Assembly: GCF_016892605.1 (NCBI RefSeq)
Contig: NZ_JAFEMV010000003.1
Coordinates: 124,001-188,000 of the forward strand
DNA from: Desemzia sp. RIT 804
GTDB lineage: Bacteria; Bacillota; Bacilli; Lactobacillales; Carnobacteriaceae
Direction: 5' to 3'
Length of the DNA stretch: 64,000 nt
The notes under the pieces were generated by a model, which was given only the letters and a program-made list of their open reading frames with translations, made no database searches and was not told the DNA's origin. Made by a program: the position numbers and the translations under genes. Below, piece by piece: positions 57,004 to 64,000 of the stretch (positions are counted from its first letter, which is position 1; each line of letters starts with the position of its first letter).

Positions 57004-57039
57004 AAAAGGATCGCGCCTTATGAAGGCACGATCCTTTTT
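57003..57039. terminator. Bidirectional terminator between ArsR and glutaredoxin genes
   Basis: AAAAAGGATCGCGCCTT and AAGGCACGATCCTTTTT pair with one mismatch around ATG; T runs on both strands. Confidence 0.9.
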
Positions 57040-57060
57040 CTTATAAAACAATTCATTTTT

Positions 57061-57333
57061 CTATTTATCTACCAAGCTTAATATTTCGTCTTTATTATTT
57101 TCAAAGCCTATAAAGTATTTCATGAGTTTTCTCTTACCGAACAATCCTTTTTTGTAAAAAGCAAAAAATGGAACGATTCGAGCACCCGATATTTTCTTTA
57201 AGTCTTCTTCCAAGCTCAGATTTTTTCCGACATCCTTGTGTTTATACTGGATTCCTTCTGCAGCTAGATAGTTCTTTGCATCTTGGCAATCTGAACAGAT
57301 AGATCTAGTATACAATTCAAGTTCCAATACCAT
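57061..57333 (-). CDS. Glutaredoxin-like protein of the copper operon
   Basis: 90 aa thioredoxin fold. Redox motif C13-S-D-C16 in TRSICSDCQDAKNYL, cis-proline region ARIVPFFAF. Thirteen bp after copA, so co-transcribed. Unlike NrdH (CVQC) it has CSDC and a basic GLFGKRKLMKY loop. May keep copper-site thiols reduced. Confidence 0.85.
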   Translation of the reverse strand: MVLELELYTRSICSDCQDAKNYLAAEGIQYKHKDVGKNLSLEEDLKKISGARIVPFFAFYKKGLFGKRKLMKYFIGFENNKDEILSLVDK

Positions 57334-57346
57334 TTGAAAGCCTCCT

Positions 57347-59806
57347 TTATTTTACAACAGAAGGTTTGAAACGTTTCAGGCGTAGTGCGTTAAGCAGCAC
57401 GGAAACTGAACTCAAACTCATAGCCGCTCCAGCGATCATTGGATTTAACAATGGTCCGCCTAAGAGGTAGAAAATCCCCATTGCAAATGGAATCCCCACT
57501 ACATTATAAGCAAATGCCCAGAACAAATTTTCTTTGATGTTGCGAATCGTAGCTTTACTTAATTCGACAGCTGTTGGAACATCCATCAAGTCACTTCTCA
57601 TCAATACAATGTCTGCAGATTCCATCGCGACATCTGTCCCAGAACCAATTGCGATCCCGATATTGGCTTGTGCAAGAGCCGGCGCATCATTGATGCCGTC
57701 TCCAACCATAGCTACTTTTTTGCCTTCAGCTTGAAGTTTTTTCACTTCATTTGCTTTGTCTTCTGGCAATACTTCACTCAATACTCTGTCGATTCCGACT
57801 TGTCTAGCAATTGCTTCAGCCGTTCCTTTATTGTCACCAGTGATCATCGCTACTTCGATACCCATCTTGTGCAGTTTCTCAATAGCCTTCAGACTGTTTT
57901 CTTTCACTGTATCTGCAACGGCAATGATTCCTGCTATTTTGTCATTCACAGCAACATACATAGGTGTTTTACCTTGATGCGCTAATTCATCGGATGTTTG
58001 TGCTAACGTATCTAAAGCAATGTTACGCACATCCATCAACTTTCTGTTTCCTGCCAGCAATTTCTTGCCATCAATCGTTACTTCGATCCCATGACCAGGG
58101 ATCGCGTTAAAGTTTTCAGTCTTAATAAAATCTAGACCTCTTTCTTCCGCTCCTTTAACGATTGCTTCACCTAATGGATGCTCAGAGCCTTTTTCAGCAG
58201 ACGCTGTCAACATCAACAGCACATTTTCTGATATACCATTTGCCGTAACGATATCCGTCACTTTCGGTTTACCTTCTGTAATAGTACCTGTTTTATCAAA
58301 TACGATCGTTTCTATTTTATGAGTCGTTTCAAGAGCTCCGCCGCTCTTGATCAATACGCCATTTTCTGCACCTTTACCGGTCCCAACCATAATAGCTGTC
58401 GGGGTCGCTAAACCAAGCGCACATGGGCAAGCGATCACTAAAACGGAAATCACAATCGTTAAGGCAAAGAGACCTGTTTGTCCCCCAAAGTACCATGCCA
58501 ATCCAGAAAGAAGAGCAATCACGATAACGATCGGCACAAAATAACCGGAGATGATATCTGCTAGTTTTGCGATCGGTGCTTTTGATCCTTGCGCGTCTTC
58601 TACCAAGCGAATGATTTGCGATAATGCTGTGTCTTTTCCAACTTTGGTGGCTTGATAATGGATCGTCCCGTTTTTATTGATACTTGCACCAATAACATTG
58701 TCGCCGGCATTTTTTTCTACTGGAATACTTTCTCCTGTCAACATCGCTTCATCAACCGATGTCATTCCTTCTACTACTACGCCATCAACAGCAATTTTTT
58801 CACCCGGTTTAACAATGATCGTCTCTCCTACAGCAACTTCTTCAATAGAGATCTCCATTTCTTTTCCATCTCTTACAACAAGAGCTGTTTTTGGAGCTAA
58901 GCCCATCAGTTTTTCGATCGCTTCAGAAGTTTTCCCTTTTGAACGAGCTTCCATATATTTCCCCAATGTAATCAACGTCAAAATCACAGCTGCTGATTCG
59001 TAGTAAAGGTTCTCAGCAAAACTTGGGTAACCAGACAAAACAGCGATCGTTGCACCTAAACTATAAACAAATGCAGCACCTGTCCCTAAAGCCACTAATG
59101 AATCCATATTTGGATGGCCTTTGAACAGCGTTTTAAATCCGACTGTAAAAAATTTACGACCAAAAATCATGACTGGGGTGGTCAATAATAGTTGAAGCAA
59201 CGAGGACAGTCCTGGGTTAACCATTGGATTGATGATCTCTGGTAATGGTAAACCAACCATGTGACCCATCGAGACATAAAGCAATGGAACAGTGAACACT
59301 GCCGATACCCAAAATCGTTTCCACATAGAAGCCATCTCTTGTTGTTTTTTCGCTTTTGAATCCTCTGCGGAGTTGGCCGATTCCGTATCTTCATGAGCTT
59401 CATACCCTGAGTTTGAAACAGCTTGGGTAATGTCTGATACTGAAACGGCTGTCGGATCATATTGAACCGTCATTTTTTCTGTTGCTAAGTTGACGTTTGA
59501 AGCCAACACACCCGTTAGGTTTCTGGTGGCTTTTTCGACCGTTTGCACGCAAGACGCGCAAGTCATGCCTTCTATATTGAATAATTTTTGTTCTGTATCC
59601 GTCACTGCTTTGTATCCAACTCGGTCCACAGCATCTTGGATATCTTGCAATGACAACTTGCTCTCATCAAAATGAACGCTCAATTTTTCAGTAGCCAAGT
59701 TGACATTCGCTTCTTGCACACCATCTAATTTCTTAGTCGCCTTTTCAACTGTCTGTACACAAGATGCACAAGTCATCCCTTCTATACTCAATGTTTTCGT
59801 TGTCAT
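57347..59806 (-). CDS. copA: Copper-exporting P-type ATPase
   Basis: 819 aa from ATG 59806. Two N-terminal HMA domains, each with GMTCASC (10-16 and 80-86), transmembrane [38 protein letters not shown] and the C-terminal copper-pump YN...MSxSS features ([27 protein letters not shown]). Exports Cu(I). Sixteen bp after copZ. Confidence 0.96.
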   Translation of the reverse strand: MTTKTLSIEGMTCASCVQTVEKATKKLDGVQEANVNLATEKLSVHFDESKLSLQDIQDAVDRVGYKAVTDTEQKLFNIEGMTCASCVQTVEKATRNLTGVLASNVNLATEKMTVQYDPTAVSVSDITQAVSNSGYEAHEDTESANSAEDSKAKKQQEMASMWKRFWVSAVFTVPLLYVSMGHMVGLPLPEIINPMVNPGLSSLLQLLLTTPVMIFGRKFFTVGFKTLFKGHPNMDSLVALGTGAAFVYSLGATIAVLSGYPSFAENLYYESAAVILTLITLGKYMEARSKGKTSEAIEKLMGLAPKTALVVRDGKEMEISIEEVAVGETIIVKPGEKIAVDGVVVEGMTSVDEAMLTGESIPVEKNAGDNVIGASINKNGTIHYQATKVGKDTALSQIIRLVEDAQGSKAPIAKLADIISGYFVPIVIVIALLSGLAWYFGGQTGLFALTIVISVLVIACPCALGLATPTAIMVGTGKGAENGVLIKSGGALETTHKIETIVFDKTGTITEGKPKVTDIVTANGISENVLLMLTASAEKGSEHPLGEAIVKGAEERGLDFIKTENFNAIPGHGIEVTIDGKKLLAGNRKLMDVRNIALDTLAQTSDELAHQGKTPMYVAVNDKIAGIIAVADTVKENSLKAIEKLHKMGIEVAMITGDNKGTAEAIARQVGIDRVLSEVLPEDKANEVKKLQAEGKKVAMVGDGINDAPALAQANIGIAIGSGTDVAMESADIVLMRSDLMDVPTAVELSKATIRNIKENLFWAFAYNVVGIPFAMGIFYLLGGPLLNPMIAGAAMSLSSVSVLLNALRLKRFKPSVVK

Positions 59807-59822
59807 TTGTCCTGCCCCCTTT

Positions 59823-60038
59823 TTATTTCGCTGGTTCTGCTTCATATCCAACTTCTTTTACTTCCAAAATCAAGTGATCTAAAGTTTGGATCGTTTCATC
59901 GTATTTGATTTTAGCAATTTCTTTTTTCAAATTTACTTTTGCTTTTTCTACCCCTTGTTGACCTTGTAATGCTGTCTCTACTTTATTTACACAGTGTGCA
60001 CAGCTCATTCCTTTGATATTTAATGTAGCTTTTTTCAT
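59823..60038 (-). CDS. copZ: Copper chaperone
   Basis: 71 aa HMA domain with GMSCAHC (10-16). Delivers Cu(I) to CopA and, in related bacteria, to the CopY repressor. First gene of the copper operon behind the cop boxes; GGAGAT ribosome site. Confidence 0.95.
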   Translation of the reverse strand: MKKATLNIKGMSCAHCVNKVETALQGQQGVEKAKVNLKKEIAKIKYDETIQTLDHLILEVKEVGYEAEPAK

Positions 60039-60057
60039 ATAGGTTATCTCCTTCGTT

Positions 60058-60113
60058 TACATTCGTAATCATCAACTTAACCAAAGTTTACAATTGTAAA
60101 CGATAATTGTCAA
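60058..60113 (-). promoter_or_regulatory. Copper operon promoter with cop boxes
   Basis: Minus-strand TTGACA (60108-60113) and TAAACT (60085-60090). GTTTACAATTGTAAAC (60086-60101) holds a perfect TACA-nn-TGTA CopY box over the -10; TACATTCGTA (60058-60067) is a one-mismatch second box, as in the two-box enterococcal cop operator. No copY gene is in the window. Confidence 0.85.
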
Positions 60114-60245
60114 GCTTATCTTCTTAGTTAAGTAGGATTTATTTTGAATTTGTACAACTTATATGCTGTAATAGGTATGATCATAAATTTACCTAACAAA
60201 AAAAGACTGTCTCTTATTATGTAAAAGATAGCCTTAAAATTTATA

Positions 60246-60656
60246 TTATTTTAGATTTCCCGACTGATTTTGATAATTTCTAAAAATCATTCCATTTGAT
60301 TTTCTCATTCCAAATTTTTCATAGTACTCAATTAAGTCCTCATCGCAACACAAGTCAATCATATAAAGATCATTTAGTTCCTTCAACATCCTTTCTATCA
60401 ACTCTTTTCCAATTCCTTGATCTTGATACTCAGGTAGAACTTCAAGGAAAGGAATATACGCTGAAAGAACACCATCACTAATAGCAGTAATAAAACCGAT
60501 TACTTTTCTCTTATGCTCGTCTAGTGCAATAACAACATTACTGCTCTGTTTCAACAATTGTAAGTGCCCTTCTAATCCAGGATGGTCAGGCCATCCCACA
60601 AAGAAACCTTCTAACATTTCAGGTTTAATACCTTCGACAACAGTTTGATATATCAT
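60246..60656 (-). CDS. GNAT family N-acetyltransferase
   Basis: 136 aa. LEVLPEYQDQGIGKELIERML acetyl-CoA motif, DLIEYYEKFGMRKSNGMIF C-terminus. Acceptor unknown. Monocistronic. Confidence 0.87.
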   Translation of the reverse strand: MIYQTVVEGIKPEMLEGFFVGWPDHPGLEGHLQLLKQSSNVVIALDEHKRKVIGFITAISDGVLSAYIPFLEVLPEYQDQGIGKELIERMLKELNDLYMIDLCCDEDLIEYYEKFGMRKSNGMIFRNYQNQSGNLK

Positions 60657-60703
60657 TCTACAAAAACTCCCCCAGCTAACAAAAAATTCTTTTCATAAGT
60701 ATT

Positions 60704-61018
60704 TAGAGTGTATCTTAAAACCACTTTGACAAGAAATAAATAGTTTTGGTTGAAGTCAAAGTTGCCTAGTTATTTATTCTAGAGCAACAATAGCTTATTA
60801 ATACAACGGCTTCAAAAAACTCCTTTTCTCGAATCCTAGACAATCCTTCATTAATAATGTGGTTGTTTTTGATGTTCAAACCGCATTCTTCATCCCCACT
60901 AGTCTTGAACATAAACTCATAAAGCTGTCTGCTATAAATTTTTGTGAGATAAAAAAGCTAGCGAGTTTTCACTCACCAACTCAAACAGTGTACAACCATA
61001 GTTTTAAGACACACTCTA
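60704..61018. mobile_element. 315-bp element with terminal inverted repeats (MITE-like)
   Basis: Ends TAGAGTGTATCTTAAAACCA (60704-60723) and the inverse of TAGAGTGTGTCTTAAAACTA (60999-61018) match at 18 of 20 positions. A minus-strand frame of about 55 codons inside is open but has no family I recognise. No convincing target duplication. Size and ends fit a non-autonomous insertion element. Confidence 0.55.
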
Positions 61019-61073
61019 GTTACTTTTCTTTAATTTAAAATTTCTTTCTAGTCTGTTATTTATCTAGTCTACG

Positions 61074-61439
61074 TTAAAGTAATATCGATGCAATCAAATC
61101 ATCAAATTGTCTAATATCGATATCTTTTCCTAAACCTATCTTTATATTGCCGGCTCTTGTCCACAACTCAACTTCAGCATTGATGTCAAAAGTGCCTGCA
61201 TTTTCAGTAGACCACATATTGATCGAACTATAAGGCAGAGAATAGATTTCAACTTTCTTGCCACGCAACCCTTGTGCATCACGAACGATCAAACGTTTGT
61301 TAGTGAATATAGCAACGTCTCTAATCGTTTTAAATGCAGCTACAGCTTCTTCTCCTTGAACCAATCTGTCATTGATATCACTCGGAACATCACACTTTTC
61401 AGAAAACGTCCAATTAATGTATTTGTCTAATTCAGCCAT
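61074..61439 (-). CDS. PH domain-containing protein (DUF1696-like)
   Basis: 121 aa. AAFKTIRDVAIFTNKRLIVRDAQG and KVEIYSLPYSSINMWSTENAG are typical of the bacterial PH-like family. Cytosolic, no membrane segment. GGAGAAT site. Role unknown. Confidence 0.85.
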   Translation of the reverse strand: MAELDKYINWTFSEKCDVPSDINDRLVQGEEAVAAFKTIRDVAIFTNKRLIVRDAQGLRGKKVEIYSLPYSSINMWSTENAGTFDINAEVELWTRAGNIKIGLGKDIDIRQFDDLIASILL

Positions 61440-61529
61440 CTTTCATTCTCCTTCTTATTTCTAACTCTATATCTATTCTATCTTATCAAATATAGCGCAT
61501 TGATTATACTAGTTATTTTATAAAAAGAT

Positions 61530-62291
61530 CTATATCTTTTTGTATTTGACCAAACTATACGCAGTAAGCCCAGCTGTAATCGGGATGATCAAAATAGCTC
61601 CCGCGCCTGTATAAAATATCGAGATCACTTCTGAACTGAAGACTTTGGAATTGACCACTTCTCCAAACGAATAGCCCAGGTCCTTAAACCAAATGATTAA
61701 TGCCAGGTACCCGCCGATAAAAGCAAAAAACAACGTGTTTGTCGTGGTGCCCAGAATATCTTTCCCAACATTCATACCGGATTTAAATAGATGATAACGA
61801 TCTAAAGTTGGATTATGCAGATAAATTTCATTCATTGCAGAGGAAATCGAGATCGCTGTATCCGTAACGGCTCCAATCGTTCCCATAATGATCGTACAAA
61901 TAGCAATTTTCCCGAAATCGATCCCTAAATAGAATGAAAAGGACAGCAGTTCTTCAATTTCTTCTATTCCAAATCCCTGTATTTTAGATCTATCTACGAT
62001 TATAAAAATTACCATGATCAAAAGAACTAAAGTAATAATAGTAGAAACAAAAGCCGTAACTGATTTGAAGTTAAACCTGTTGATATAAAACAAATTGACA
62101 CAACTGATCAGTGTACAAGCGATGATCGTAATAAAAATAGGGTTGATGGCTTGATCTGTCATCAAAATGACTGTCATTAGTATGATGCCAAAATTAAAAA
62201 ATAAAGCTGTAAAAGACCTAGTCCCTTTTTCGCCGCCAACCACCTTCATCAGTACAAATAAAATGAGTGCTAATAAGATCAATACATTCAT
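61530..62291 (-). CDS. YibE/F family membrane protein
   Basis: 253 aa with about seven membrane helices. GTIGAVTDTAISISSAMNEIY and KSGMNVGKDILGTTTNTLFFAFIGG mark the family. Its start overlaps the upstream YibE/F gene by ATGA; the pair is probably a heteromeric transporter or regulator of unknown substrate. Confidence 0.88.
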   Translation of the reverse strand: MNVLILLALILFVLMKVVGGEKGTRSFTALFFNFGIILMTVILMTDQAINPIFITIIACTLISCVNLFYINRFNFKSVTAFVSTIITLVLLIMVIFIIVDRSKIQGFGIEEIEELLSFSFYLGIDFGKIAICTIIMGTIGAVTDTAISISSAMNEIYLHNPTLDRYHLFKSGMNVGKDILGTTTNTLFFAFIGGYLALIIWFKDLGYSFGEVVNSKVFSSEVISIFYTGAGAILIIPITAGLTAYSLVKYKKI

Positions 62292-63403
62292 TTGACAGCC
62301 CTCCTTTTACGAATAAAATAAGTCGCTGTGTAAATACTAATGGGAATCGTCATTACGATCCCGATGCTGCCCACCAACGCTCTAGTCAATTCTAAAGATA
62401 GGTTCATCGTTAAAGTATAATTCACTGCCATACCATTTTTTAAATAAAGAAGGATCATCGGGATACTCCCACTTACATAAGCAAAAAATAATACATTTGC
62501 CATCGTTCCCATGATGTCTTTGCCTATTTCCCTACCAGAAGTCTTTAAATCTTTTAGCGAAATAGCGTTGTTCTTATCATTCAATTCATACAGCGAAGAA
62601 GTGATCGTGATCGCAATATCCATTGCCGCTCCTAAAGACCCCACTAGAAGGCTGGCTAAAAATATGGATTGCGGATTCCTAGTGATAAACGCCATTTCTT
62701 CATATCTAAGCCCTTCTCCAGCCGTCAAAGCTATTACGGCGTATGCTATCACTAGCGAAGAAAAGGTTCCAGCTAGAGTTGCAATAATGGCTGCATGAGT
62801 CTTCTCGTTATTTCCGCTCACCAATAGTAATGAAAAGACCGTGAAGAAAATAACCAGCCCGCCGCAAATCAACCACAAATCGACATCTTCTAAACTAGTG
62901 TAATAATTCATCGCGATAATCAAGACTAAGACGTTGACTACCAAACTGATGATTGAAAACAAGCCGCTTTTTCTCCCGATGAGTAGGACTATCAAGATGA
63001 AAAACCAGGCTGCTATCACAACATAAATATCACGTTTAGGTCCATCAATGCTCCCTGCTAAATTTGTCTCCTCATTCCTTTGGATCGTCACAAATACAAT
63101 ATCACCTACTTGAAATTCATGATCGGCCGCTCCAGATAATGAGTATTGATTCTCCAGTAAGATCTGTTGACCTTGTTGCTCGCCGTTTTTTATTTCTCCT
63201 ACTAACTGTTGTTGAAACAACTGATCTTTATTCTCAAATGAATCAATCGTTTCTTTTTCGTCTGTCATTGTTGCTTCTACAACTTTTGCTATCGGTTGTT
63301 CATATAAATAGAAATTGTTTTGCACAAACAATATAGACACAAGTATGCAGAATAAAATCATGCCGTATATAAAAATCGTTTTTTTCTTCCATTGAATATT
63401 CAA
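62288..63403 (-). CDS. YibE/F family membrane protein with N-terminal extracytoplasmic domain
   Basis: 371 aa from a TTG at 63403, 7 nt after GGAGG; the ATG at 63472 is open but lacks a site. One N-terminal helix, an outside region (about 30-120) with GDIVFVTIQRNEE, then about eight helices with GSLGAAMDIAITITSSLYEL and SGREIGKDIMGTMANVLFFAYVSG, matching its partner. Confidence 0.86.
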   Translation of the reverse strand: MNIQWKKKTIFIYGMILFCILVSILFVQNNFYLYEQPIAKVVEATMTDEKETIDSFENKDQLFQQQLVGEIKNGEQQGQQILLENQYSLSGAADHEFQVGDIVFVTIQRNEETNLAGSIDGPKRDIYVVIAAWFFILIVLLIGRKSGLFSIISLVVNVLVLIIAMNYYTSLEDVDLWLICGGLVIFFTVFSLLLVSGNNEKTHAAIIATLAGTFSSLVIAYAVIALTAGEGLRYEEMAFITRNPQSIFLASLLVGSLGAAMDIAITITSSLYELNDKNNAISLKDLKTSGREIGKDIMGTMANVLFFAYVSGSIPMILLYLKNGMAVNYTLTMNLSLELTRALVGSIGIVMTIPISIYTATYFIRKRRAVK

Positions 63404-64000
63404 AGGTATGCCTCCATTGTAAAAACTGCTATTTGCCTCATTGTACCAAGCACCTGTATTGTAGCATATCACTTTTCACAATTTAGGAGCAGTTTTTTTA
63501 TATGTTTATGAGGATTTCTAAGCTTCTGCTTCATTATTTGATGGTTCTCTTTACTTGTTGTATGATTATTTTGCAAAGAGATACCTCAAGAAACAAGTCT
63601 ACTGTGTTAATAGAACAGAATCCAAGAAAATAAAAAGGAGCGAATCACAATGAGTGTGTTTAGATAATTTGTATAAAGAAATGATTTTAGCGTTTAATCA
63701 ATAAATCTAAATAAATGCCTCTATTAAATTCATTTTTACATGAGTTTAGAGTTTAATAGAGGCATTATTCGTTATATCAGTTCGTTCCTAATTGTATTTA
63801 TAATAAAAGAAAACATTTCAATAGACTTAACTAACTATTTTCACCAAAATCATTATGCACAAATAAAGAAGAATATTTTTCAGTATTCATTTGCAAGTTT
63901 AAGTGGTTTGAAATATTTAAAACAGATTGAGGCACTTTTTCATTCATACACTCAACAAAATATGTAATGTCATCAAAGTTAACAGGTGTGAATCTCGTTA
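63404..64000. other. Right-hand end: decayed, gene-poor DNA
   Basis: A good AAAGGAG site (63635-63641) leads to ATG at 63650 but the frame stops after five codons; a shifted frame reads LDNLYKEMIL, faintly like an iron-sulfur scaffold (SufU) N-terminus. A perfect 15-bp hairpin AATGCCTCTATTAAA/TTTAATAGAGGCATT occupies 63714-63766. Confidence 0.4.
63740..63967 (+). pseudogene. Possible degenerate IS6-type transposase C-terminus
   Basis: 75-aa open frame beginning inside a hairpin and lacking a ribosome site. Its C-terminal half, QNHYAQIKKN ... LKYLKQIEALFHSYTQQN, loosely follows the DHRxIKR ... LKGIEaihALYKqNr end of IS6-family transposases, and CAAAGTTAACAG just after it resembles an IS6 terminal repeat. 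Catalytic parts are absent. Confidence 0.3.

Overview
The window is low-GC Firmicute DNA. Gene content, Shine-Dalgarno sites (AGGAGG-like), abundant PTS systems and the style of its repeats point to Lactobacillales, most likely Carnobacteriaceae (Carnobacterium-like). No rRNA, tRNA, CRISPR array, prophage or intact insertion sequence was seen.

Layout. (1) 1-6300: shikimate region. aroE (truncated by the window edge) reads left. A rightward operon carries a leader peptide and attenuator, a BacA/prephenate-dehydratase-like gene, DAHP synthase, aroB, aroA, aroC and chorismate mutase. (2) 6300-9100: small lipoprotein, an SDR/aldo-keto reductase pair and a divergent HxlR regulator with a clear operator. 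(3) 9590-13750: two Gfo/Idh/MocA oxidoreductases, an RpiR regulator and a YejK-type nucleoid protein. (4) 15000-27500: a nine-gene leftward glycan operon (GH3, CelB-type PTS EIIC, two ROK kinases, GH1 6-phospho-glucosidase, esterase, a DUF4091 gene broken by a nonsense codon, GNAT, MupG-like hydrolase) opposite an AraC regulator. (5) 28100-34300: endonuclease III, a galactitol-type PTS with its PRD regulator, and msrA. (6) 34400-43500: the most unusual block, a tight seven-gene operon joining a CDP-archaeol-synthase-like enzyme, a CDP-alcohol phosphatidyltransferase, a phosphatidylserine-decarboxylase-like enzyme, a UbiA prenyltransferase, two rifampicin-phosphotransferase-type dikinases and a GNAT protein. 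Apart from the dikinases and GNAT this mirrors the order of chemistry in archaeal ether phospholipid head-group synthesis. (7) 43600-51250: stress oxidoreductases, acetyltransferase, cupin, YczE-type membrane protein, second RpiR regulator. (8) 51500-60100: metal island with three P1B ATPases, HMA chaperones, an ArsR sensor and a cop-box-controlled copZ-copA-glutaredoxin operon. (9) 60200-63400: GNAT, PH-domain protein and a YibE/F pair; the right end looks decayed.

The strongest regulatory reading is the aro leader: a 31-codon peptide with YYFSFF, followed by five RNA segments that can form either a terminator or an antiterminator depending on where the ribosome stands. The strongest system candidate is the lipid-like operon in (6). 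Intergenic DNA is rich in structured repeats, including a ~170-bp family present twice in inverted orientation, several 180-320-bp inverted-repeat elements and decayed gene fragments.
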